Assembly (NCBI GenBank): GCA_016930485.1 | Contig: JAFGGP010000011.1 | Coordinates: forward strand, 1-51,195 | Direction of reading: 5' to 3' | Source of the DNA: Candidatus Omnitrophota bacterium | GTDB taxonomy: Bacteria; Omnitrophota; Gorgyraeia; JAFGGP01 | Length of the DNA stretch: 51,195 nucleotides | Shown here: piece after piece, positions 33,606-42,427 of the stretch | How positions within the stretch are numbered: position 1 is the stretch's first letter | How the letters are laid out: each line of letters opens with the position of its first letter | Position numbers and translations under genes: made by a program | Notes under the pieces: model-generated | What the model was told of the DNA's origin: nothing | What the model saw: only the letters and a program-made list of their open reading frames with translations | Database searches by the model: none

Positions 33606-33668
33606 AGCTTTCAGTCGTCAGCCCTCAGCCATCAGCTGCTGAGAGCTGAAAGCTGAGAGCTGAAAGCT
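33606..33668. repeat. Heptad palindrome between xerC and waaA
   Basis: A nearly perfect palindrome with 31-base arms (33606-33636 and 33638-33668). Each arm is a string of 7-nt units of the type TCAGCTC, TCAGCCC or TCAGCTT and their complements; differences between arms are mostly transitions. It ends 5 bases before the waaA start codon, in the place where a ribosome-binding site would be expected. Confidence 0.85.
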
Positions 33669-33673
33669 AAAAA

Positions 33674-34972
33674 ATGTCACTTTTGGTTAATATACTCTAC
33701 GATATAGTCTGCGTACTCCTTTCGCTCTTCTATATCCCGTATGCGCTTTTTCGAAAAAAGCTCCATAGAGATCTGTGGAGGAGGCTCGGCTATCTTCCCG
33801 GTACGGTAGTGGCTGATAGGCGTAAAAAAATATGGATCCATAGCTGCAGCGTGGGAGAAACAAAATCCATAGGGACCCTCTTTACGCTTCTCAAGGGGGC
33901 CTTTCCGGACAGGGCGTTTCTCATTTCGACAATTACCCCTACCGGCAATACAGTAGCCCGCGAGATTGCCGGTGAGGCCGCAACGGTCTTCTACCTCCCG
34001 ATCGACCTCTTTGTCTTGACCGAACGGGTTGTCCGGAGCATTAAACCGGAATTATTTATTCTGGTAGAGACCGAATTATGGCCTAATCTACTGGGTTCAC
34101 TGAGACGTTCCGGCAGCAGGATTATTGCGGTGAACGGCAGAATTTCCAAAAAGTCATTTGCCGGTTACCGGCTGGTCCGTTTTCTTTTTAAGAGGATTTT
34201 TTCATACGTTGATACTTTTTGCGTACAGAGCGCAACCGATAAAGAGCGCCTTAAGAATCTCGGCGTTTCAGAATCCAGTATTATGATGACAGGAAACATG
34301 AAGTTTGATATGACACTCTCTTTGCTGAGCGAAGATAAGAGGCGGCTTTTTCAAACACTTTTTCCGCCCGCAGCCAACAGGCATATCATCGTTGCGGCCA
34401 GTACGCATTTTCCGGAGGAGGGGCAGATTATGAAGGTGTACAAAAAGCTGCAAGAAGAGCGTCCTTCTCTGGTATTGTGTATTGCGCCGCGGCATCCGGA
34501 GCGCGCAGCCGATGTTGCGCGCCAGGGCCGGGAGATGGGCCTCGGTCCGTTATTTATCAGCCGGCTCAAACAGGACCCCGCGTATTATACAGAGGAGTCT
34601 GACGGTCCAAGGGTTTACATACTGGATAGCGTTGGTGAGCTCATGTATCTCTATGAGATGGCCTCTCTGGTTATCATAGGGGGGTCGTTTGTGCCGTGCG
34701 GCGGGCACAATCCCATAGAACCCGGCTCGCTGGAGAAGCCTGTCATTGTCGGTCCTCACATGGAAAACTTTCGGGATATCTTTGAGCTTTTTATGCAGTG
34801 CGGCGGCATACGGCAGGCGCAGACGATCGCTGATTTAGAGATGGAGATCCGTCATATCTTAGGCAATGCCTTGCTAAAAGATTCTCTCGGCAAGAACGCC
34901 AGCCGCGTCGTACGCGCAAACAGAGGGGCCTCCTACCGTATTGCCTCGTTTATCGGAGAGAAGATAGGATGA
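33674..34972 (+). CDS. waaA: 3-deoxy-D-manno-octulosonic acid transferase
   Basis: A 432-residue glycosyltransferase (GT30) that adds Kdo to lipid A precursor. One N-terminal membrane segment (about 5-22) is followed by the family blocks IWIHSCSVGETKS, the LVETELWPNLL motif, NGRISKKSF and the C-terminal GGSFVPCGGHNPIEP with the E of the nucleotide-sugar site. It opens a four-gene lipopolysaccharide cluster. The start codon follows a heptad palindrome without a clear Shine-Dalgarno sequence. lpxK starts in its last codon (ATGA). Confidence 0.93.
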   Translation: MSLLVNILYDIVCVLLSLFYIPYALFRKKLHRDLWRRLGYLPGTVVADRRKKIWIHSCSVGETKSIGTLFTLLKGAFPDRAFLISTITPTGNTVAREIAGEAATVFYLPIDLFVLTERVVRSIKPELFILVETELWPNLLGSLRRSGSRIIAVNGRISKKSFAGYRLVRFLFKRIFSYVDTFCVQSATDKERLKNLGVSESSIMMTGNMKFDMTLSLLSEDKRRLFQTLFPPAANRHIIVAASTHFPEEGQIMKVYKKLQEERPSLVLCIAPRHPERAADVARQGREMGLGPLFISRLKQDPAYYTEESDGPRVYILDSVGELMYLYEMASLVIIGGSFVPCGGHNPIEPGSLEKPVIVGPHMENFRDIFELFMQCGGIRQAQTIADLEMEIRHILGNALLKDSLGKNASRVVRANRGASYRIASFIGEKIG

Positions 34973-36048
34973 AGGACACCGAGAGGGTGTGCCGCTATTT
35001 TCTGAGTATATGGAGTTCCGGGCCGCAGGGGGCGCGGGAGAAGGCATTCTTTCTGATACTCATCTTTTTTTCTGTACTCTACGGGGCGTGTGTGCGTCTT
35101 ATCGTCTACTGTTACCGGAGACGCATCTTCAGAAAGCAGCATGCCCCCCTCAGGGTGATCGGGGTCGGAAATATTACCGTCGGCGGGACCGGTAAGACGC
35201 CGTTATGTGCGCTCTTATCAGAATACTGCTCGGCGGGAAGCAGGGTGCCTGTGATTGTCATGCGCGGACACGGCAATCCTGATTCGCGGGGGGGCATCTC
35301 GGACGAGTCCATCCTGCTTTCGCAAAAACTGCGGGCCCCTGTTCTGGTGAGCAAAAGGCGTCTCCCGGCGATTATGCGGGCATACAGGGAATACGGCAGC
35401 CGGTGTGTTATTCTCGATGATGCCTTTCAGCAGTGGGGCATCCGTAAGGATATCGAGATCGTCATTATTGATAGCCTTGCTCCTTTTGGCAACCGGAGAT
35501 TATTGCCGGCAGGACCGCTGCGGGAACCGATTGCGCATATCGCGCGCGCCGATATGGTACTTCTTTCGAATGCCCGGTTATGCGAGGTTCACGCGCTCAA
35601 GGAGCTGAGGCAAGAGGTTGCGCGGTATGTTGGAGAGGAGGCGATCTACGAGGTCAGTCACGTCCCGGTTTGTTTCCGAAATATACAGGACGCAACCGAG
35701 TTGCCGCCTTCGGGGCTGGAAGGAAAGAACGCACTGCTTTTCTGCGGCATCGGGAATCCCGTCTCTTTCGAAAAAACGGTTGCCTCGTTAGGGATCGCTG
35801 TAAGGAGAAGGCGTTATTTCAGCGACCATTACTGGTATACGCAAAAGGATCTTGATGATATCGCCACTGAGTGCGCAGACAAAGGTGTTTTCTGTGCTGT
35901 GACGACTGAAAAAGACGCTGTCAGATTACAGGGGCTTATAACGCGGGTGTTACCGTCTCCGTTGTATGTCATGAAGACCGCATTGGCGTTTCCCCCGGCC
36001 GACGGAGAGAGATTTTATGAAAGAATATCTCGTATGCTGGATGCTTAA
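34969..36048 (+). CDS. lpxK: Tetraacyldisaccharide 4'-kinase
   Basis: A 359-residue membrane-associated kinase that phosphorylates the lipid A disaccharide at the 4' position. The P-loop-like GGTGKTP motif is at residues 72-78 in VIGVGNITVGGTGKTP, DDAFQ (near 147-151) is the second family motif, and a hydrophobic segment at about 27-47 precedes the kinase fold. It overlaps waaA by 4 nt and the next gene by 32 nt. Normal length for the family. Confidence 0.94.
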   Translation: MKDTERVCRYFLSIWSSGPQGAREKAFFLILIFFSVLYGACVRLIVYCYRRRIFRKQHAPLRVIGVGNITVGGTGKTPLCALLSEYCSAGSRVPVIVMRGHGNPDSRGGISDESILLSQKLRAPVLVSKRRLPAIMRAYREYGSRCVILDDAFQQWGIRKDIEIVIIDSLAPFGNRRLLPAGPLREPIAHIARADMVLLSNARLCEVHALKELRQEVARYVGEEAIYEVSHVPVCFRNIQDATELPPSGLEGKNALLFCGIGNPVSFEKTVASLGIAVRRRRYFSDHYWYTQKDLDDIATECADKGVFCAVTTEKDAVRLQGLITRVLPSPLYVMKTALAFPPADGERFYERISRMLDA

Positions 36049-37972
36049 AACCCTTATGTTCTTTTTTTCTATCGTGCCGATCCGGTGCGCACTTGCCCTC
36101 GGATACTGCGGGGGATTAGTGGCATATCTAGTGAGTCCGCGGCGCTCGGCGATTGCGTACCGGAATCTGCGGCGCGCCCTTTCCGATACCATCCCGCCGG
36201 CCGCCTTACAAAAGATAGTGCGCAGAAGTTTTTGTCATTTAGGCATGAATGTCGCCGAAATCCTGAGTGTACGCAGAATTGATCAGAGGTACGTTGACAG
36301 GTATATTACCATTCATGGGTTAGAGCATCTGCAACAGGCCCGCGACCGCGCCGCCGGCACCATCATTCTGACGGCCCACTACGGTAACTGGGAACTCTCC
36401 TCTTTTATCGGTGGTATATTGGGATATGATATTAATGCCATTGCGCGTTTTCAGATGGGCGAACGGATAAACCAACTTTTGTCCGAGTACCGGCAGGAAA
36501 AGGGGGCCCGGATTATTGATAAAAAAGGGGCCCTGAGAAAGATGATTTCGATTGTCCGGGGCGGCGGCATCATGGGGGTGTTATTGGATCAGAATGCCGG
36601 TGCCGGAGGGATATATGCGGATTTTTTCGGGCGTCCGGCATCGGTGAGAAAAGAACCGCTTTTTATTGCCAGGAAGATATCGTGCACCGTTATCCCGGTT
36701 TTTCTGGAGAGGGTGAAAGGGCCGTATCACGAATTGTTTATTTATCCGCCGATAGACTATTCGAACGCACCGTCTCCTGCGGAGGCCGCCGAGCGGATAA
36801 TCAGAGAATTTCATTTTCTTTTGGAGAGACATATCCACAGAAGCCCTTCTCAGTGGCTCTGGGGTCATAATCGCTGGAAGGCGACGCCCCTGAGAGACGT
36901 CGTTATTCTTGACGATGGAAAAAGGGGACACAGCAATCAGTCGCAGGCCGTCGCGCGCATTGTAACAGACGTTTTTACCCGGCTCGGGAAAACGGTCCGG
37001 CAGAAAACCATATCGATCCGGTTTAAAGGCCGCGTTCGGCGTTTCGTTTTTGCGGTGCTATGGAGGCCTTTTTTCTGTTGTTGCCGGCTCCGTTTTGGTT
37101 TGGCTCAGTGGGCCCTTGCGCCTGAATCGTTTCAGGCATTTGTCGCGGCGGGAGCGGATGTGGTTATTTCAGCCGGCTCATCCCTTGGGCCTGTAAACGC
37201 TTTTCTTGCCAGGGAACATGCGGCACGTTCCATAGTGTGCATGCGCCCTCAGGGCATCGGTCTCACTCATTTTAGTGCGGTTATTTTACCGTGGCACGAC
37301 ACCCTTAAATTTTCACAACTTCCTGATAATATTGTTGTTACGAACGGTTCTTTACATGCAATTACCGCAGACTCCCTCCAACAGGCGGCCCACCGTCTCA
37401 GCAGGACTTTCTGTCTTTCATCCTCCGGCGATGTCAGGCGTATCGGTATTCTGATAGGAGGCGATACCCAGCGGTTTTCCCTAACAGCGCAATCGGTGAC
37501 GCATCTTTTTGACAGCCTTTTTGCAGTGGCCCCGCCGGCGCCGTGCCGCTTCCTCGTTACAACCTCACGGAGGACTTCGTCTGCAATCGAGGATTATCTG
37601 GAAAGACACATTGCCCGGCACCCTGCCTGCGAGTTGTTAATTATCGCTCATAAGGAAAATCCGGAAGACGCGGTATGCGGCATCCTCGGACTGAGCGACG
37701 TAATTGTAGTCACTCCTGACAGCATTTCCATGATTTCAGAATCTGCCAGTTCGGGGAAGCCGGTTATTGTGTATGCGCCGGAACGATTTGACAACCTTCC
37801 CCCGAAACATCGATTGGTCATTGACAAGTATAGAAAAGAGAATATCATCAAGCTGTGTTCCGCCAGCGAGATTACCGCTGCCGTGCGCGGAGTATTCGAA
37901 CAAAGGTGTTCTACCAGAAAACTTGAAGATGCCGGGCACGTCAGGCTGGCATTGGAACCTATCCTATCATGA
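36017..37972 (+). CDS. LpxL-type lipid A acyltransferase fused to an ELM1-like domain
   Basis: A 651-residue two-domain protein. Residues 1-290 are a HtrB/LpxL-type lysophospholipid acyltransferase: one N-terminal membrane segment, the catalytic H-x4-E as HYGNWE (121-126), DQNAGAGGIYADFFG (191-205) and the closing QWLWGHNRWK. Residues 294-651 resemble the ELM1 family (COG3660, mitochondrial-fission ELM1-like), with VVILDDGKRGHSNQSQAVAR at the start, SAGSSLGPVNAF, IGILIGGDTQRFSLT and VTPDSISMISESASSGKPV. Bacterial ELM1-like proteins look like glycosyltransferases and often lie among lipopolysaccharide genes. No stop or frameshift separates the domains. I infer sequential acyl and sugar transfer to lipid A or core, unproven. 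Confidence 0.88.
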   Translation: MKEYLVCWMLKTLMFFFSIVPIRCALALGYCGGLVAYLVSPRRSAIAYRNLRRALSDTIPPAALQKIVRRSFCHLGMNVAEILSVRRIDQRYVDRYITIHGLEHLQQARDRAAGTIILTAHYGNWELSSFIGGILGYDINAIARFQMGERINQLLSEYRQEKGARIIDKKGALRKMISIVRGGGIMGVLLDQNAGAGGIYADFFGRPASVRKEPLFIARKISCTVIPVFLERVKGPYHELFIYPPIDYSNAPSPAEAAERIIREFHFLLERHIHRSPSQWLWGHNRWKATPLRDVVILDDGKRGHSNQSQAVARIVTDVFTRLGKTVRQKTISIRFKGRVRRFVFAVLWRPFFCCCRLRFGLAQWALAPESFQAFVAAGADVVISAGSSLGPVNAFLAREHAARSIVCMRPQGIGLTHFSAVILPWHDTLKFSQLPDNIVVTNGSLHAITADSLQQAAHRLSRTFCLSSSGDVRRIGILIGGDTQRFSLTAQSVTHLFDSLFAVAPPAPCRFLVTTSRRTSSAIEDYLERHIARHPACELLIIAHKENPEDAVCGILGLSDVIVVTPDSISMISESASSGKPVIVYAPERFDNLPPKHRLVIDKYRKENIIKLCSASEITAAVRGVFEQRCSTRKLEDAGHVRLALEPILS

Positions 37973-40053
37973 AAATAGTACAGCTGGTTCCCGAATTAAA
38001 GGTAGGTGGTGTCGAGAGAGGGGTCGTTGATCTCTCCCGAATACTGATAAAGGAAGGCCACCAGGCTTACGTTATTTCACATGGTGGCGAACTGGTGAAT
38101 CGTCTTACCAAAATAGGCGCTACCCACTACACACTCCCTATTCACAGCAAGAATCCTTTTCTTATGATCCGGATGATCTGGAAGGTAGCGGAGATCATCG
38201 AAAAAGAGGGGATAGACATTGTCCACGCCAGAAGCCGGGTTCCGGCCTGGATCGGTTTTTTCGCGGCCTTTAAGAGTCAGCGCCCCTTCGTGACTACCTG
38301 CCATGGATATTATCGTAAACACTTTTTTAGTAAGGTGATGGGATGGGGCAAGCGCGTTATCGCCAATTCGGCCGTTGTCGCTAATCATATGATTAGCGAT
38401 TTCGGGGTGGCGCATGACAAGATAAGAATCATCCCTAGAGGGGTCGATTTGGAGGAGTTCCGGTTTACCGAATGCAGGACAGAGCTCTCGGGGGACTGGA
38501 CGGTTGCGCTCGTCGGTCGAATGACGCCCTTAAAGGGCCACATACCTTTTTTAAAGGCAATGGCCAAGGTAGCGCGGGTGGTACCTCATATAAAAATATG
38601 GTTTGTGGGCGATGCCCACGAAAAAAACGCAGGCTATAGAAACGAGGTACAGCTTATGGCAAAGCGGTTGGGGCTCGACCGCTACACCGAGTTTCTGGGC
38701 AATCGAGAGGACATTCCGGCACTGCTTAACAGCATAGATTTACTGGTGTTACCTACCATTAAACCGGAGGCGTTCGGGCGTGTGTTAATCGAAGCCGGGG
38801 CCTGTGGCGTTCCGGTTGTTGCCTCCCGTGTCGGGGGCATCACCGAGGTCATCGAGGATAAAAAAACAGGGCTTCTGGTGCGTCCCGAAGATCCCGATGA
38901 GCTCGCCTCGGCGATTATTGCTGTACTGAGAGACAGATCAGTGGCGAAGACGATGGCGCATGCCTTACGGGAAAGGGTTGAGAAGCTGTTTTCGTTGGAG
39001 AGTATGGCACAACAGGTGTTGAAGACATACCAGGACGTGCTTACGCATAAAAAGATACTGATTATTAAAATCGGCGCCCTCGGTGATGTCATTTTGGCAG
39101 TCCCCGGTATTCGTGCCATACGGGAAAAATACCGGCAGGCGCATATTACGGTATTAGTCGGTGAAGAGGCAGCCCCGGTCATACGGCGCTGCCCTTATAT
39201 CGACAACATTATTATCTATGAGCGCGATCTGCTCGACAGGGATCCAGCGGCATTCATGAAGTTTATTGCCAGACTCCAGAAAGAATCTTTTGATATGAGC
39301 TTTGACCTGCAGAATAACAGGAGAAGCCGTCTTCTCGCATTCGCGGCCTTCATACCGAAGCGATACGGATATAAAAACGGTAAGTACTCCTTTTTACTCA
39401 ACCACGGTGTGCCAGTTGTGAATAAGCAGATGCGTCCTGTTCCCCATCAGTTTCACATGCTTCACTTTTTTGGCATGAGCAGCACGCGTGAGGATCTGGA
39501 GTTTTGGATAAAAAAAGAGGATGAACGGGCGATCGATCAGTTACTCCAGGAGGGATGGACGGCACACGACAGCCTTTTGATAGGGATTAATCCGGGCTCA
39601 AGCGACCGGTGGACAAGTAAGCGGTGGCCTCTCAGGAACTTTGTCAGATTGTGCGATGAGTTGGCCAAGATGAATATCCGCGTTATTTTTACCGGCACCG
39701 AGACAGACAAGAACGTGATCAAAGAAATCATCGCCTCCACCAAAGCCAAACCCGTCGATGCCTCAGGAAGAACCTCGCTCTTTGAGCTCGGGGCGTTGAT
39801 AAAACGGTGCGCCGTCTTCGTGACAGCAGACAGTGCCCCTCTTCATATCGCCGCTGCCGTGCAAACGCCTTTTGTAGCACTCTTCGGCCCCACCGACCCG
39901 GAGCGCCATCTTCCTCCTGCCAAAAAATACGTGGTTTTGCATAAAAAAGTCAGGTGTGCCCCGTGTTATAAACCTGAGTGCAACAGCGACTTACGATGCC
40001 TGAAAAAGATAACAGTCGATGAAGTCCTCAAGGCGATCAAAGGACTGTTGTAA
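37969..40053 (+). CDS. GT4-GT9 bifunctional glycosyltransferase
   Basis: A 694-residue fusion. Residues 1-358 form a GT4 (WaaG/PimA-like) glycosyltransferase: VPELKVGGVERGVVDLSR at the start, VALVGRMTPLKGH, and the E-x7-E motif EAFGRVLIE (267-275). Residues 361-694 form a GT9 ADP-heptose:LPS heptosyltransferase: ILIIKIGALGDVILAVPGIR, INPGSSDRWTSKRWP, FVTADSAPLHIAAA and ALFGPTDPERHLP. A PCYKPEC cysteine pair near the C-terminus is typical of GT9. It overlaps the previous gene by 4 nt. I infer that both domains extend the inner core of lipopolysaccharide. The acceptor and donor of the GT4 half are unknown. Confidence 0.9.
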   Translation: MKIVQLVPELKVGGVERGVVDLSRILIKEGHQAYVISHGGELVNRLTKIGATHYTLPIHSKNPFLMIRMIWKVAEIIEKEGIDIVHARSRVPAWIGFFAAFKSQRPFVTTCHGYYRKHFFSKVMGWGKRVIANSAVVANHMISDFGVAHDKIRIIPRGVDLEEFRFTECRTELSGDWTVALVGRMTPLKGHIPFLKAMAKVARVVPHIKIWFVGDAHEKNAGYRNEVQLMAKRLGLDRYTEFLGNREDIPALLNSIDLLVLPTIKPEAFGRVLIEAGACGVPVVASRVGGITEVIEDKKTGLLVRPEDPDELASAIIAVLRDRSVAKTMAHALRERVEKLFSLESMAQQVLKTYQDVLTHKKILIIKIGALGDVILAVPGIRAIREKYRQAHITVLVGEEAAPVIRRCPYIDNIIIYERDLLDRDPAAFMKFIARLQKESFDMSFDLQNNRRSRLLAFAAFIPKRYGYKNGKYSFLLNHGVPVVNKQMRPVPHQFHMLHFFGMSSTREDLEFWIKKEDERAIDQLLQEGWTAHDSLLIGINPGSSDRWTSKRWPLRNFVRLCDELAKMNIRVIFTGTETDKNVIKEIIASTKAKPVDASGRTSLFELGALIKRCAVFVTADSAPLHIAAAVQTPFVALFGPTDPERHLPPAKKYVVLHKKVRCAPCYKPECNSDLRCLKKITVDEVLKAIKGLL

Positions 40054-40067
40054 CCCATTATATTTTT

Positions 40068-40123
40068 AGCTTTCAGCCGTCAGCTTTCAGCTGCTGATAG
40101 CTGAGTGCTGAAAACCGAAGGCT
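40068..40123. repeat. Heptad palindrome before miaA
   Basis: The left side (AGCTTTCAGCCGTCAGC...) and right side (...GCTGATAGCTGAGTGCTG) are imperfect complements built of 7-nt units of the TCAGCTT/TCAGCCG type. It fills the spacer between the GT4-GT9 gene and miaA and ends 4 bases before the miaA start codon. A GAAGG sequence in its right flank may serve as ribosome-binding site. Confidence 0.8.
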
Positions 40124-40126
40124 CAC

Positions 40127-41056
40127 ATGAAAGACCAGGTCATTTTTATTGTTGGCCCTACCGCCTCGGGAAAATCAGAAATAGCTGTAGCATTTGCCGA
40201 ACGGGTTAATGGGGAAATTATTTCCTGTGATTCCATGCAGGTCTACAGAGGTATGGATATCGGTACTGCCAAACCGTCGGCCGAGTTCTCAGAGAGAGTG
40301 AAACATCACCTTATTGATTGTATTCCCCCATCCGAAGAATACAGCGCCGCCCGTTTTGCCCGGGAGGCGACCGTCCTTATTGGCCAGCTGCATGCATCCC
40401 AGAAGGTGCCGGTGGTTGTTGGCGGAAGCGGACTGTATATGAAGGCACTTCTTGACGGTATTTTCCCGGACAAAGGAAAAGACCCTGAACTGAGACAGCG
40501 GCTAAAGTCGCGTGCGCATCGGGAGGGCGTGGAGGTTCTCTACAGGGAACTAGGAGAAATAGACGCCGAAAGCGCCTCCCAGATACATCCGAACGATCTG
40601 CGGCGGATTATCAGGGCCCTCGAGTTATGTTATGTAACCGGAACGAGGCCTTCCGCATTACGCCAGGAGGGAGAGGGTATCTGCCACCGGTATCGCTGCG
40701 TCCTGTTTGGCATTGCCTATGAAAGAAGTGAGCTTTATGCTCGGATAGAAAAACGGGTTGAACAGATGTTCGATGAGGGGTTTCTTGATGAGGTCCGCCG
40801 ACTTCGTTACAATACTGCAATAGGGCAGACTGCCTCGCAGGCCCTCGGCTATAAAGAGAGTTATGACTATCTGCGCAAAAAGATACATCTCAATCACCTT
40901 AAATATTTGGTAAAGCGCAATACGCGCAGGTTCGCCAAGAGGCAGCTGACATGGTTTAGACGGGACAGACGCATCCAATGGATTAATGTAACCTCAGCAA
41001 TGGATCCGGCGAGCGTCGCCGATCAACTGATTCATCGTCTATCTCTACAGAAATAA
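40127..41056 (+). CDS. miaA: tRNA dimethylallyltransferase
   Basis: A 309-residue enzyme that adds a dimethylallyl group to A37 of tRNAs that read UNN codons; the donor comes from the isoprenoid pathway to which ispD and ispF belong. The P-loop is GPTASGKS (10-17), followed by IISCDSMQVYRGMDIGTAKP, the GGSGLYMKALLDG motif, and the C-terminal GYKESYDYL and TRRFAKRQLTWFRRD blocks. Normal length. It is flanked by heptad palindromes on both sides, with hflX next, a neighbour often seen with miaA. Confidence 0.95.
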   Translation: MKDQVIFIVGPTASGKSEIAVAFAERVNGEIISCDSMQVYRGMDIGTAKPSAEFSERVKHHLIDCIPPSEEYSAARFAREATVLIGQLHASQKVPVVVGGSGLYMKALLDGIFPDKGKDPELRQRLKSRAHREGVEVLYRELGEIDAESASQIHPNDLRRIIRALELCYVTGTRPSALRQEGEGICHRYRCVLFGIAYERSELYARIEKRVEQMFDEGFLDEVRRLRYNTAIGQTASQALGYKESYDYLRKKIHLNHLKYLVKRNTRRFAKRQLTWFRRDRRIQWINVTSAMDPASVADQLIHRLSLQK

Positions 41057-41120
41057 AGCCTTCAGCCTTCAGCTCTCAGCCATTAGTCGCTGAGAGCTGA
41101 AGGCTGAGAGCTGAGAGCTC
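41057..41120. repeat. Heptad palindrome between miaA and hflX
   Basis: Left arm units TCAGCCT, TCAGCTC and right arm units of the complementary CTGAGAG/CTGAAGG type give an imperfect palindrome around 41089. It starts at the miaA stop codon and ends 4 bases before the hflX ATG. No other ribosome-binding site is seen. Confidence 0.8.
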
Positions 41121-41123
41121 AAA

Positions 41124-42398
41124 ATGGAAAAGGCCTTGATTGTTACTGTCGGTTTTGAGAGCGGCTTTAACAAGACCGTCTGCGAAGATGATATGATAGA
41201 GTTGCGCCAACTTGTCCTTTCAACCGGTGCTGTGGTGTGCGGGGAGGTATTCTGCAAGTGCAGGCACCCCCAGGCAAATCTCTTAATAGGAAGGGGCAAA
41301 ACAGAGACAATCGCCGAAGAGGCACGGAGACTCAGGGCGCAGTGTGTTGTTTTTGATGTCGATCTCTCGAGTACCCAGCAGAGAAATCTGGAAGAGATTA
41401 TTCAGCTCAAGACGATCGATCGAACACAGCTTATACTGGATATTTTTTCCAGGCGGGCGCGGTCACTTGAAGGAAAGGTGCAGGTCGAACTTGCGCAGCT
41501 TACCTATCTTTTGCCCCGCTTGACGGGAAAGGGTATTGTATTATCGCGTCTCGGCGGCGGAATCGGGACGAGAGGGCCGGGGGAACAGAAACTTGAGGCA
41601 GACCGAAGACGGATACGGCGGCGGATTTCGCATCTGAAGGATGAATTAAAAAAACTGAAGGAACGGCGTGGGCGATTGAGAGAAAAAAGACAGGCAATGG
41701 AACTCCCGACCATCGCCCTTATTGGCTATACAAACGCAGGAAAGTCGACGCTCTTAAATCGTCTAACCGGTGCACAGGCCTTTGTTGCAGACAGTCTTTT
41801 CAGCACGCTGGATCCTTTGGCGCGCCGGCTGGTTCTTCCCACAAGTCAAGTAGTGCTTTTTTTGGATACCGTAGGATTTCTAAACAACCTCCCTCACCAT
41901 CTGATCGAGGCATTCCACGCAACGCTCGAAGAGGCAGCTGAAGCGGACCTGCTTTTACATGTTATAGATATGAACGACAACAGAATGATGACCCACATTG
42001 CCGCTGTTTATCGGGTGCTTGAGGAACTGTGTGCTATGGACAGAAAAATTCTTACGGTTTTAAATAAAAAGGATCTTGTCGAAGACAGCGACCAAAGAAG
42101 CAGGATAGAGAAAGAGACGCAGCCCGATGTTGTTATCTCTGCAACACGCGGTGACGGCCTGGAGAAGCTCATATCAGTGATCGCTGATTCGCTCAAAGGG
42201 CTCCTGTGTCGATTGACCGCCTGTGTGCCCGCCACCCGTCAGGATATCGTTCATAAACTCTATAACTGGGGGAAGGTTATTCAGCGAGAAGACAGGGATG
42301 GGGCTGTTATTCTTACAGCAGTGATGAGAAAACACCTTGCCCAGCAGATAGTCTCTTACTATAAAGAGGATGCGGACATTTCTCTGAAAAACCCTTGA
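41124..42398 (+). CDS. hflX: Ribosome-associated GTPase HflX
   Basis: A 424-residue GTPase that binds and splits stalled or hibernating ribosomes. An HflX N-terminal domain (about 20-120) precedes the glycine-rich linker GIVLSRLGGGIGTRGPGEQK cut short at 156 and a coiled coil (160-190). The G domain has G1 GYTNAGKS (201-208), G3 DTVGF (248-252) and G4 NKKD. A C-terminal domain follows. The stop codon overlaps the -35 box of the hrcA promoter. The start codon abuts a heptad palindrome. Confidence 0.94.
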   Translation: MEKALIVTVGFESGFNKTVCEDDMIELRQLVLSTGAVVCGEVFCKCRHPQANLLIGRGKTETIAEEARRLRAQCVVFDVDLSSTQQRNLEEIIQLKTIDRTQLILDIFSRRARSLEGKVQVELAQLTYLLPRLTGKGIVLSRLGGGIGTRGPGEQKLEADRRRIRRRISHLKDELKKLKERRGRLREKRQAMELPTIALIGYTNAGKSTLLNRLTGAQAFVADSLFSTLDPLARRLVLPTSQVVLFLDTVGFLNNLPHHLIEAFHATLEEAAEADLLLHVIDMNDNRMMTHIAAVYRVLEELCAMDRKILTVLNKKDLVEDSDQRSRIEKETQPDVVISATRGDGLEKLISVIADSLKGLLCRLTACVPATRQDIVHKLYNWGKVIQREDRDGAVILTAVMRKHLAQQIVSYYKEDADISLKNP

Positions 42399-42422
42399 CA
42401 AAAAAAAATTCTATGATACTAT
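42395..42422 (+). promoter_or_regulatory. Sigma-70 promoter of the hrcA-grpE-dnaK-dnaJ operon
   Basis: A perfect -35 TTGACA (42395-42400), a 16-base spacer and TACTAT (42417-42422). The -35 overlaps the hflX stop codon. The CIRCE operator begins 5 bases after the -10, so bound HrcA would cover the transcription start. Confidence 0.7.
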
Positions 42423-42427
42423 TCACT

